Shown here piece by piece: positions 13,314 to 42,500 of a DNA stretch of 64,000 bases. Source of the stretch: Aplysia californica (Eukaryota > Mollusca > Gastropoda > Aplysiida > Aplysiidae); contig NW_004797295.1 in assembly GCF_000002075.1 (NCBI RefSeq), positions 1,685,358 through 1,749,357 on the forward strand, given 5' to 3'. A model generated the notes under the pieces. That model worked only from the letters and a program-made list of their open reading frames with translations, searched no databases and was not told the origin of the DNA. Every line of letters begins with the position of its first letter. Position 1 is the stretch's first letter. The position numbers and the translations under genes were made by a program.

Positions 13314-14502
13314 TATAAAAAATTTCTTCAGCACTGTGCAGTCGGATTTTATTCCCATTTTGCATGTTATGTTTCATTGCTGGGTGGTGAATTTATAATA
13401 AGAATAAGGTCACAATGACTTTTCTAAAATATCATGTGGCGAAACGCCTAACATTCTAAGTCTCTGGACTGCGGACTGACATCCCAAGCTGAAATATGTC
13501 AAAAATAATTCGAAGTTAAAGTCTCCCAAAGGAACTACAATCAATAACATGAAGTTGCAGCGAGCACCTAGTACACCTGTGACTGGTCTTAACAAAGAGA
13601 TGAGACGTATTTCCACCATCAAATTTTGTGGTCTTCCAGGGTTTCCCCCAAGACTCTTGTGTTTTCCTCGCCAGTAACTGTTGACTAGATCTCGCAGTGT
13701 TTGTTTGGGTTTTTATTGTAGGCTATTAATTTGTGTTTTCTTTTTTGTAAACAATCTCAGCAATTCTTGTACCATAAATTTACCTTCTGCTGAAAGTTTT
13801 ACACACACACACACACACACACATGATGCACAAGTGCGCGCGCACACACACACACGCACAGAGCCCAAGCAGCAACACGGACCCGCCACGGTGAGACCTA
13901 GTCAACTGGCGAGGGAAGACCCGGAAGACGACAAAAAATTTTTTTAATAGATGGCCGAAATACGTCATCTAGATCTATATTAGTAGGGCCAACCATAGTA
14001 TCATATAGGCATAGGCCTATTATATAGATCTAGGTGTGCTAGGTGCTTGCTGTAGCTTCATGAACTACAACAATAGCACCCACAGGCAAAAACATAACAA
14101 ACTAGTGCAAGTGCTTGAAGATCTGCATCATTATAACAATGACAATATTACCTGGCTAACATCTTGGCCGATCCAATGTACATAAGCATATCCAGAGTTT
14201 GTGGTCCCATTCAAAGTAACATTTTTCACAAAAGGAGAAGGCTCAGGCTTGTCAGAATTTGCTTCAGGAGACCTTCGTTCACGATCTTTTACAATGCTGT
14301 GCAGATCAAGGCTTGATTGACTTCTTGAGAGTAGGTGCAGTAGTTCGTTGTTCTCCGCTTCCGCGGACACAAAGTATGGGTATTGTTTATTTGAGTATTT
14401 GTTGTTGTATGACAGTATGGTAGAATAAACACTGGAAGCATACAGCAGGACACAAACAAAGCTTGGTAACACAAAGCTTTTCTGTAATGCCCTTGTTGCC
14501 AT
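630..14502 (-). CDS. SORL1: VPS10-domain sorting receptor, SORL1-like (5' part, two exons seen)
   Basis: Two minus-strand exons in the right order resemble the start of SorLA/sortilin receptors, type I membrane proteins that sort cargo between trans-Golgi, endosome and surface. Exon 1 (14152-14502) encodes a signal peptide, a propeptide ending in RERR, and [19 protein letters not shown], like the start of the mature SORL1 protein (VSLNDSHNQMVVHWAGE from memory). Exon 630-729 encodes SSDYGSTF, like the first VPS10 strand SYDYGKSF. Exon 1 ends in phase 0 but the second exon needs two bases before it, so at least one small exon of length 2 mod 3 (about 65-70 nt by the human spacing) is missing from my reading, somewhere in 730-14151. 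Later exons lie left of the window. Sortilin itself is the main alternative. The introns hold a Helitron remnant, a LINE, a TTAA element and a solo LTR. Confidence 0.62.
730..1579. other. Intron sequence, nothing recognised
   Basis: AT-rich intron of the SORL1-like gene between the 630-729 exon and the repeat cluster at 1580. No coding exon or repeat family was recognised on either strand. Confidence 0.5.
1580..1906 (+). repeat. Three 70-bp tandem units flanked by a 37-bp direct repeat
   Basis: Units start at 1626, 1696 and 1766, each opening GTAGTT and containing AAGTGC, TTTGTGTTTTGTCGTGTGTG and a CCACAGA-like segment; the period is exactly 70 bp. A separate 37-bp sequence (ACTGGGAACTACTTCC and onward) occurs at 1580-1613 and again at about 1870-1906, bracketing the array. 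The second copy abuts the Helitron coding remnant, so the array may be part of that element's 5' region. Confidence 0.7.
1896..3600 (+). mobile_element. Helitron helicase remnant (rolling-circle transposon)
   Basis: Several plus-strand frame segments match the Pif1-like helicase half of Helitron Rep/helicase proteins. In order: a region with [14 protein letters not shown] (1896-2170), Walker A SGGTGKT near 2430-2455, Walker B LLIIDEVS near 2670, motif [13 protein letters not shown] near 2790, and the C-terminal signature [22 protein letters not shown] near 3450-3515. The segments lie in more than one frame and contain stops, so this is an inactive copy. No HUH Rep domain was found upstream, and no clear 5' TC end or 3' hairpin plus CTRR end was recognised, so true borders are unknown. 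It lies in an intron of the SORL1-like gene, on the opposite strand to that gene. Confidence 0.85.
3601..4660. other. Intron sequence after the Helitron, nothing recognised
   Basis: AT-rich. It probably holds non-coding Helitron 3' sequence, but no hairpin terminus or other family could be assigned. Confidence 0.4.
4661..4834. repeat. Compound microsatellite (TG)n-(GA)n-(TG)n
   Basis: About 70 bp of nearly pure TG repeats, then about 22 bp of GA, then interrupted TG to 4834. Long apparent reading frames over it on both strands (Cys-Val or His-Thr repeats) are artefacts. Confidence 0.97.
5126..5460 (-). repeat. Probable SINE, minus strand
   Basis: Read on the minus strand from 5460: a GGGGGCTCCAGTGGCTAAGT head (tRNA-like A-box spacing, degraded), a central part with GTGTCCTTGAGCAAGACAC, a motif common in the body of metazoan tRNA-derived SINEs, and a tail region AAAGCGCCCTTCTGGGACAA followed by an A/T-rich end. 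A local ATAC/ATGT microsatellite lies inside at 5170-5260. No target duplication was recognised. Confidence 0.5.
5461..7652. other. Intron sequence, nothing recognised
   Basis: AT-rich with scattered mononucleotide runs. No open frame with convincing splice sites was seen on the minus strand; a small missing exon of the SORL1-like gene could still hide here. Confidence 0.45.
7751..11945. mobile_element. TTAA-flanked (piggyBac-like) element split by a LINE
   Basis: Left end TTAA (7747-7750) then CTCACTGACTACTGGGCCC. The 92 bp after it align with the inverted right end of the TTAA element at 36698-37758 (shared CTGAAGACTGG and TATTTC blocks), which fixes the family. The LINE at 7843-11092 interrupts it. 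The proposed right end is ATGAG|TTAA at 11941-11949, preceded by GTTGCGGGAACTGTCT, which resembles the other inverted end of the same relative. Without the LINE and one duplication copy the element would be about 0.93 kb, near the 1.06 kb of its relatives. The left end is well supported; the right end is less so. A second TTAA-CCCTTTCGCTGCCAGGGG end at 7653 may be a separate fragment. Confidence 0.5.
7843..11092 (-). mobile_element. Near full-length APE-type LINE with 10-bp target duplication
   Basis: Flanked by TCTCAGAATT on both sides (7833-7842 and 11093-11102). On the minus strand, in order: an N-terminal region and start of the endonuclease ([16 protein letters not shown], near 10775), endonuclease motif [11 protein letters not shown] and VMGDLNAK (near 10310-10440), a linker, reverse transcriptase blocks [12 protein letters not shown] (near 9310), [14 protein letters not shown] (near 9130), DFADDLALL (near 8640), and a C-terminal domain with [19 protein letters not shown] and WMGHTLRKP (8040-8275). 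The 3' tail is a short TGATGATGA repeat. The 3.25 kb length and tail suit an RTE-type element, but clade assignment is not certain. The frame is interrupted several times, so the copy is inactive. Other fragments of the same C-terminal type occur at 15235 and 19203. Confidence 0.9.
12297..12551 (+). mobile_element. Solo LTR fossil (copy 1)
   Basis: 255 bp beginning TGTAATGTCC and ending CAGTACA, the TG...CA ends of an LTR. Flanks are GTTAT and GTCAT, a nearly matching 5-bp target duplication as made by Ty3-type and related retroelements. A second copy in opposite orientation lies at 23524-23780. No internal gag or pol region is present, so each is a solo LTR left by recombination. The two copies are still very similar, suggesting moderate age. 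Confidence 0.8.
12581..12700. mobile_element. Possible short TTAA-flanked MITE
   Basis: The right end reads GGCAACGAAGCG|TTAA (12697-12700); the left part reads TTGAATAGGCAACCAGGGGC near 12583. The inverted ends (TTAACGCTTCGTTGCC and a GGCAACCAGGGGC block) resemble the TTAACCCTTTCGCTGCC end at 7653. The left TTAA is not intact, so this is tentative. Confidence 0.3.
13275..13318. repeat. Poly-A followed by (AT)n
   Basis: A long A run directly followed by about 20 bp of AT repeat. It may be the tail of a decayed retroposon, but no body was recognised beside it. Confidence 0.9.
13801..13860. repeat. (CA)n microsatellite
   Basis: Two CA tracts separated by a CG-rich stretch. It lies in intron 1 of the SORL1-like gene, upstream (plus-coordinate left) of exon 1. 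Confidence 0.95.
14152..14502 (-). CDS. SORL1: SORL1-like exon 1: signal peptide and propeptide
   Basis: The ATG at 14502-14500 opens 117 codons. Residues 1-27 are a signal peptide (hydrophobic core [15 protein letters not shown]). Residues 28-77 form a short propeptide ending RERR at 74-77, a furin-type site as expected for sorting receptors that are kept inactive until cleaved. Residues 94-117 start the mature VPS10 region, with N-glycosylation sequons NVT and NGT. The donor after GTTAGCCAG is gtaatat. The frame reads six codons into the intron before a stop. Confidence 0.7.
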
Positions 14503-16293
14503 GGCTATTCTGTATCCTGGATTTCTAGGTACAACTTGTTGGCTAGATCTATCTTTTGATAATCCACCTTCGGCTTTGGGTAAACATTATGACCATTAGT
14601 CATTTAGACAAAAACATCAAAACATTGTGGTTTCTAGACGAACAGGAAGAACTTCTGATTCTGACGAGTGATATTATCGATCTGCTGAATTTTGAGTATC
14701 GATATTTTAATACTTATGTATAAACGTTTTTCTTATGGGAAAGTACTCGATTTATTGAAAAGATCGCAACAGCAACAAGGTAGTTCATGATCTAAGACAT
14801 CAAAAAACGCTCGCAAAATTATATTAGGCCTATCTAAAATATTTTTCGCGTTTTTATGTATGAGGTCAAAGGTCACAGACGCCCCCAAGGCCCAAGAGCC
14901 CGAAACAAGGAAGTGGAACATTGTACGAAATTTCAACGATCCCAAAACTTTTACTTCCTAGATCTAGAAAATCTAGATATCTAGATTGTTCAGACTTGCA
15001 AACTGTTTGCGTTCTTTCTTCGTAACCAACGTAAGTTTATTTACCTAAAAGTCAACTGATTAACAACTGTTCAACAACTAAAAGAAAGTTTAAAATGTAG
15101 ATCTAGAATATAATATAATATGCTACGTATTTTATTTTTATTTTATTTATGAGACCTTTGACTTTTGGTACTTCAACATTATTTTAGGCCTATTTTAAAC
15201 TGCCTGTCAGAGTCTGTTAGTGTTAGATTGAGGATCCCCCCCCCCCGGAAAGTCAAAAGTCCTAAAGATAGATGCACTATGAAAGGAAGAGGTCTCAGTA
15301 GAGTAATGCACTAGAAGATGTCGAATCCTTCTGCTATCTTGGGAGTAGGCTATAATTGACAGAGAGAGAGGAACAGGCCCTGAAATAAAGTTCCGCATGG
15401 GAAAGGCACAGACTGCATTTATTTCTTTGAACATGATTTGGAGGACCAGGGATAGATCTATCTCACTATGGACAAAGCTGGGAATTTTCAACTCACATGT
15501 GTGAAGTCAGTCTTTGTTGTATGGATCACATATATGTGAGACATGGAACGCATCTCAAATGTGGCATAAAGAGGAACCAGGTTTTCTTAACAAGTGTCTG
15601 AGGAAGCTACTGAGGATCAGATGGACAGACAAGATCACCAACATGGAAGTATTAAGAAGAAGGAGACAGAGCCCAGTCAGAGATGAGGTGGGAAGAAGAC
15701 ATTGGCGATGGATCGGACACACTTTCAGGAGGTCAAGCGCAGCTGCAAAACAAGGAAATGTTAGATTGGAACCCACAGGGTAAAAGATCAGGGGAAGGCC
15801 ATGTGGAACCTGGAGAAGAGTCATGGAAATGGATGTACAGAAAAGTGGGAAGACATGGAGTGATATCAATTTAAGCAACTTCAGGATAGGGAAAGGTGGA
15901 AAGTGTTTGTTCGTGGCCTATATATCCTGATCCAGGGTGAGAATTAAGGCAATGATGATGACTTCAAAATTATGAAAGTGAAAGTTATATCAATATTGCA
16001 GTCTTCCAGAAAGAATCTGCCTGTTTTATAATTTTTTTGGATTCGGGTAATAAAAGGTAACGATTCGGATAGGGTTAGCAGCTAGGGTACCCCTACCTCG
16101 CCCCACCCCTACACTTGACCTCTACCAGCACCCGTTCCCCTACTAGTACTGTAGGATGTGTATACATGATGTAAGTGTAAGTATTTTGATTAGCTCAGGC
16201 TTTAATAGACTGTATATTATATTGTTTTTCACATCATGTAACTATAGGCTAAGCCTATATTTTATACTTTTATAATTAAAAAATACTTTCAGC
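14503..16293. promoter_or_regulatory. Divergent intergenic region between SORL1-like and shootin genes
   Basis: The two start codons point away from each other across this 1.8 kb. It must contain the 5' UTR and promoter of the SORL1-like gene. For shootin it holds at least part of a 5' UTR exon or intron, because a splice acceptor (tactttcag) sits right before the shootin ATG. Several TAGATCTAG palindromes (14546, 14958, 15101) and TAGGCCTA words (14826, 15186) lie here, and a LINE fragment occupies 15235-15965. No TATA box or CpG-rich block could be assigned. Confidence 0.45.
15235..15965 (+). mobile_element. LINE 3' fragment (same type as 7843-11092)
   Basis: Plus-strand fragments of the LINE C-terminal region, including FLNKCLRKLLRIRWTDKITN and HWRWIGHTFRRS (15574-15740) and a GTGKRSGEGH-like stretch after it. 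It ends in a GATGATGA tail near 15960. The copy is 5'-truncated and carries stops and frame changes. Confidence 0.85.
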
Positions 16294-36438
<20,145 letters not shown>

Positions 36439-36697
36439 GGAAATGTTCATTCAACTAACAGAAAGTGATGTGGAGAGAAACTGAACTGTTCTGCTATGTT
36501 GGGAGAGGATTTTTTGTAACATTCTTTTGCTGTCTAGAAGTATTTTACACATTTCATTTTCTTTTCCTTCAATAGGGCCTATCTAGCCTCTATCTGATCT
36601 TTGTTTGCACTGCTTTATTTTTATTAGAATTCTAACAGACTTCACTTATATGTTCAACTACTTTCTTTCAAGTAAACAAATGAAAATTATGAATTAA

Positions 36698-37758
36698 CTC
36701 ACTGGAGACGGTGCACGCAACATTTGCGAGCACCAATATTTCCCCGAGAGGCGGTTCAGGCACCCCCTGCGAACACAAGTTTCACGTTTTCTCCTCGACA
36801 AAGTACGCGCGCGAATGCTGGGTGAACGCTCTCTTATGGTGCAGCCGACCTTTGTTTTGTTTCATGCGAAGTTTCACCGGAATTAGCTGAAACGTTTTGA
36901 GTTATCGACCCGTGAGGAAAGTTAGTCACACAGAGACCCTACTTTCGTCTCTCTGACTGGTGTCTGTTCTTGCAACACTTTGTCAGTACGATGGCACCAC
37001 GTTTAGTTTTAGTAAGTTTTACGGCAGTTGCAACACAATAAGGTCGAAAATTAGGTGTTACAAGAGAGTAACAAACACAAAAAAAGAAGGAAGAGAGATC
37101 AGGACGATAGATCTTTGATAGGAAAGAAGGAGCAACCCACACCAGATCACCTGCCAACCACCCACTAGGTAGCAAGAAAAGCTTCAAGTGTTTGCACGAC
37201 TTTGGCAGTTCAGAAAATTCTGATTATGATATTTTAGGCCATGGGGATCCTGATTTCAATGTAAATGAGCATCAAAGCACCGATTCTGATAGCGAATGTT
37301 CTAGATCAAGACTAGGCAAAATTCCGCTTTGTCTGGAGCCCTGTTTTTTTTCCCACTGAAGTGGATTAGACAGCTAATACATAAGGATTACCATATCGAT
37401 TACCTGCCTGTTCATGAGTTTGGACTTTTGATTCATTTTAAAACACAAAACACAATAAAAGACACACACAAGATTAATTTTTGGGGGTTTTGTTGGGTTT
37501 TTTTAACATATGACATGACGTCAAAAAATGTTGGCGAGCAACAAATTTTTGCACATTTTAAAAAAAAATAACCAAAAAACTTTAAAAGATATCGCCTTTC
37601 TGTTTTTTGTGTCATATTGGGCATGTTTAGATCTGTTATGTGTGTAAAAATGGTGGTTGTATGTCTTTGGGAAGGGTGTTGTTTGAAATATTGAAATACC
37701 CCCCAAAACGCCAGTCTTCAGCGTATGTAGACCCAAAAAAGGCCCAGTCTTCAGTGAG
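36698..37758 (+). mobile_element. TTAA-flanked piggyBac-like element with SINE insert
   Basis: Flanks TTAA (36694-36697) and TTGA (37759-37762, decayed). Inverted ends CTCACTGGAGACGG and CTCACTGAAGACTG match at 12 of 14. On the plus strand an ATG frame starts MAPRL near 36990, and after a SINE-like interruption an acidic stretch SSENSDYDILGHGDPDF and STDSDSEC follows. An acidic N-terminus is typical of piggyBac transposases. The catalytic core is absent. It lies in or just after the shootin 3' UTR. Confidence 0.82.
37005..37190 (-). repeat. SINE-family fragment inside the TTAA element
   Basis: Carries a diverged version of the SINE tail (TTTTACGGCAGTTGCAACAC) and a body (GAGAGTAACAAACACAAAAA, CACCTGCCAACCACC) that resembles 40640-40740 and 41200-41300. 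It separates two halves of the probable transposase frame. Confidence 0.6.
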
Positions 37759-38024
37759 TTGAGAAGTCATAAACTTTTGTTATGTTAGCTCTGCCTTACC
37801 TAACTGGTCCATGAGTTTCTAGCAGCGGCATAAAAGCAAAAGTTAACTTAGTACTTGCTCTAAAAAAAGAAGAACAAAATCAGTGAACGCAATGTTGATG
37901 CAAGAGAAAAAGGCCTTTGACAAGGGAGGGATGGTGGACAACAAGGTCATCTAAACTTATGAGCAATGAATATAAAATGTGATTTGGCCATTGAAATACA
38001 ACTTTGTTTTGTGATGTTTTGATA

Positions 38025-38324
38025 AATAAAATATACAAATATTGCATATTAATTTTGGATTATCTATATAATACTATGCTGTGATATCTATCCCGAGTTC
38101 AATGCTTTGGTAGTGAAAGCAACTAGGTTATATTGCATTCTGTACTACGAGTTGATGGATTCTTATAAATTTTGTCTTTTTTTTTTCAAGAAGGAAACCA
38201 AGCTTGTGTGGGCAAAGTGTTGTGATGTTTTATCAGGATTCAGAGAATCCAGATCAGTATGTCGTTGCATCAGATAAATATTTTCCTTTCTACTTAAAAG
38301 ACTAGCATTCCATTTTCAAATAAA
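38025..38324 (+). terminator. Candidate shootin polyadenylation signals
   Basis: AATAAA at 38025-38030 and at 38319-38324. The second is followed within about 20-60 bp by a T/GT-rich stretch (CTTTTTTATTGGCTTTG and TGTTTGACTTTG), the better downstream element. Using either gives a 1.6-1.9 kb 3' UTR that includes the TTAA element. Confidence 0.4.
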
Positions 38325-38557
38325 AGTTCCTTTTACACTCTTTTTTATTGGCTTTGACTCTTCTGTTTGACTTTGTTTATCGCATGTTTTCTTTTGTTCA
38401 GTCAAATGGCTAACCAGACATGATGCACACAAGACCAGGCTGTGTCCATTTCAAACATCCAGAAGGAAAGTTTCGATAAAAATTTTTCGACTAATCAAAT
38501 GAAAGAGAGACTGGACTATTTTTTGGTTTATCATAACTACTCCGCCCACAAATAGTA

Positions 38558-39533
38558 CAGGGCGTCTAAAAAAAAAAAGAGGCCTCATTTATAGGGTAAT
38601 AACTCGGATCTATATATACTAATTTCAACAAAAATTCAAACAAATAAAATTCAACAATGAGAACGTCAAGTTTGTAAATATGAAGAAAATCAATAAATGA
38701 ACGTGTTCGAGAAATATGCTTGAAAAATTTTACCCAAAATTGAGTAAGACGCAAAATTTTACTTCTTATGAGTGTTCAGCTACAGGAGCGGAATCGGCCT
38801 AATCTGGTTTCAGGACAAGGATGGGAAAACCACAACAGCCACCTCAGATAGATATCGAAACGTGCCAAGAAAGTGTTGTGGACGTTTTGGGAGAATGTGT
38901 TATGCTGTAGAGGTCTGGTTCCAGTTGGATAGGGCCACAACCCACACATCAAGAGTGGCCTTGATATGTTTACAAGAAAGGTTTGGGGAAAGCCTTATAA
39001 GTCGAAACTTTTCAAATGAATGGTTACCACAGTTCCCTCAACTTAAGACCCTTCAATTACCTTTGGTTTTTTTTTACAAATAGAGTGTAGGGAAACAACC
39101 CGCAAACAACTGAACAGTTAAAACTCGAGAATCATTCCAAAAACATGCCACGGAGTTATTCAAAATTTCCAGTGGCATATTGGAGCTTGTATGGAAAGTA
39201 GAAAGAAATGGTCTACACCTGGAGATTTAAATAGCAAACACCTTCCTTGACTTTATTTAGCAATGCCAATAATTTGGTCTTCAAAGCACAGTTAGTGACT
39301 ATTTGAAATGGAGCAATACAGTTGATTTTTAAGAAGTTGCAGTTTTGTGTTTCAGTCAATTTTGGTTAAAATTTTTACTATTTGATATAGGATTTATTTT
39401 TTTCATATCAACAAATGTAACATCCTCATGATGGGAATTTTATTCCTGCCAAGTTTTGTAGGCCTACAATTTTGTTCAAAGTTGACCAAGTTATTGCCGT
39501 TTAAGTGGGTTTTCTTTTTTTAAACACTCTCAG
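38558..39533 (+). mobile_element. mariner-like DNA transposon remnant
   Basis: TA duplications at 38556-38557 and 39534-39535. Ends CAGGGCGTCTAAAAAAAA and, inverted, CTGAGAGTGTTTAAAAAAAG are related, and subterminal AGTTATT motifs sit near both. Inside, plus strand 38772-39083, the frame contains VWFQLDRATTHTSRVALICL and ERFGESLISRNFSNEW, matching the DDE/D domain block WFQQDGATxHTAR...FPGRLISRxGDxxWP of mariner-type transposases. Key catalytic positions are replaced and the N-terminal part is lost, so it is dead. It sits between the convergent shootin and golgin genes. Confidence 0.85.
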
Positions 39534-39535
39534 TA

Positions 39536-42500
39536 CTTAAAATACAGAAACGAGGAGCTACAAAATTCCTCTCACAGAACAGCCAGGAAAGTCTACAAAA
39601 AGACAAAAATCATATAAGGAAATAAAGTCAACAAAATGTCTCAGAGAATATATATATATATATATAGCCAAGTTTTAATTTCAGTATTCACATTACAGTT
39701 GCATCACATTTCGGTCCTTTTACTTTGATCGCACGTCAGTCTCAGCCCTCACTCATTCGACGACAGAATATGCAAATTCTCATGCATTCAAATTCAGATC
39801 ACAACAAAGCTGCAAAGGAAAATGTTGGAAAAAAAAACCAGAACCTCACAGGGTACAACAATCAGTTTTTCATATATGGTAATCTTGTTATTGGTGCTAC
39901 CATAACCAACACGACATGATAAGAAATGAAAGCACATTGGATATCTCCTACCAACATCTTGCCACCTTTCTCCTTCCCAAATTTAGATCAAAGAAAAATA
40001 TCTTCCATTTCTGATATATACTATGAATGAGTATGAATGACCCTACCTCAAATTCACCAGATATGTTCCATAACAAAAATGCTGAGAAAAAATAACACAT
40101 TTTTCTCACCTGACCATCTAAACATGCAAAGAGTAGAGAGAATTATACAACTCCACACATTTGAGATTTTATATATCTTTCTTTATTTACAAATACTTCA
40201 CAATCTTGATACATTTTGTCAAATGCTTCAGAATCATCTCGCTTGCTCATAAAACTAAACATCATGACTATGTCTATACGCTTCATTTTACCTCAAGGAC
40301 TACACTGCACATTATAAGATGAAACCTTAACTTCATTCTGAGGGACAAATAATTTATATTATACATGAAAACACACACAAATGATAAGCAATAAAAGCCT
40401 GATATAACATATAGATAGAATTCAGTGTATCCTCTCCAAACTGAAATGAGAAAGAGAAATAAGTGAATGGTAGCATTAGAGAACTAATTAGTAGTTTTTC
40501 ATCTAATTTCTAGTTATTAAAGAGTTTTATGACACAAAGAGAGCTTGCTGTTGAGAGTGAAATTGCGCTCTAGGCAAATACTATCTATTATTATTATTAC
40601 TTGAAACACAAATAGATCATATAAGTGCTGAAGATTAGAGCTGTTAGTAGGAAGTAACACAAAAAAAAAAGAGGACGGAAGATAAGGACAGTAGTCCAGA
40701 AGAAGCAAACCAAACCAGAGCACCTGCCAAGCACCTACAGAACCAAACCGGCTGAAATTAGTTAACCATAGCGCTTGAACACTTAACTGGCTGAAATAAG
40801 TGAAGGACAGTGTACAAGCACCCAGTAGGGAATGAGAAGATAAATGAGAACACGCTGGCTGAATGAGCTATTTCGGAGTCCAGGAGTCATCATCTGATGG
40901 GATGAGAGATTATATACTAGACCCATGTCAGCTGTAATCCCCCCCCCCCTCCCCCTCAAAATCAAGGGCTATGCATGTACTTAGTATATAAAGTGAACAA
41001 AAACTCGGATAACTTTATTATTATTATGGTTGAGGGTTTTACGGCGCTCGCAACTGCATAAGGTCATATGAGCGCCAAGGGGTGGGTGTCAACAGAGAAG
41101 TCTTTACAGGGAATCAGAATTTACTCTGCTCACCTCTCTAGTTTCAACAGCACAAGATCTGCTTCGTCTATCAAGGCACCCCGGAAATAGCAGGTCCCAA
41201 GGGAGTGACAAACATACAAAAGAAGTAGAGGAAATGACAATAGTAAGGATTAGGAAAGAAAACAGTTCCCTGTTGTAGATCAGGCACAGTTATGAGCATG
41301 ACATGAATCAGCCCATTTACAATTCTACTGTGCTTGAACAAGAAATGTCTCTCCTTTGGGAATGGCTTTTTTAAAGACACTACAGTCAGTCGCACCGCCC
41401 CGGGGGATCTGATAACTTTGTTATGAACAAGTACAACAATCAGCTCACAGAAGAATGTGAATTGCAGTTTACTGTAAGCCTGCATAACTGCCACACTTCA
41501 CCTGGGACAGATTAAGATTGCCATGACTTTGAAAAGAGGTAGAACGATCAGACCACATTTGAGCATCAATAAACTAACCACTCACAGAATTGAATAAGAA
41601 TAAGAGATTAAGTGAACAGAATGCACATTGGCATTATTACTCCGCCCAGAACCCTGCAAACTTAGCTGCTAGTAATTATTCAACGAGAATCATTGAATAG
41701 TAAATGAACGAGTAATCACAGTAGCCACAATTTGAATAATCTCTGGAGTACAACACACAGCTGGACAAAGAAATAAGTCACTGTCTAAATCATCCAGTTT
41801 ATCTCATAGCTCTACATATACTACTGCTTAAATTCCTTCTTCATCAAAGTATTATGACATTCAAAGAGATGTGCCTCAGTCCTCCTTTTTCAACATAATT
41901 TTTAATGGAAACCAGATGGTTCTTGCAGACATACACTTGTTGTTACTGCTATTCCAGTAGGCCTACCTATTTCTGCTTCGCAATAGCTTTCTTTAAACTG
42001 TTCAGACAAGGTGTCATTTTTGGGCTACATATCACTAGAAAGGTCTGTACAAAATAGTGCTAAAATGACATATCCCTCAATTATATTTTTATTTCTCCGA
42101 CTACTGCTCTTATTACTCTTAAGCCCATGGTGGACATTGTGTCTTGATTTGTATTCTTTCAGCACAAAAGACTTTCAAGACCAAACAAATTGACAACAGC
42201 TTTAGACAACAAGAGGCAAAGATTTGTAATTCAAATTCTGAACCATAAGTCAAATTAAACATAATTCTAGTTTGGAGCATTCACAAAATCTGGGTGCCAG
42301 CAAAGTTGAAAAAAAAGATGAGATTATCTGAGATACCCATATGAAACCATCATTTCACTCTGTAACAAACTTACTGCAAAAAATGTACACAAAGAATATT
42401 AAGCTACAACCATCTTTTATTGATTCTCCAAGCAGGGTAACTTTTAAAAAAAAAGGCCTCTGACTGATACTTAAAATAAAAAAACTATTTCTCAGGAACC

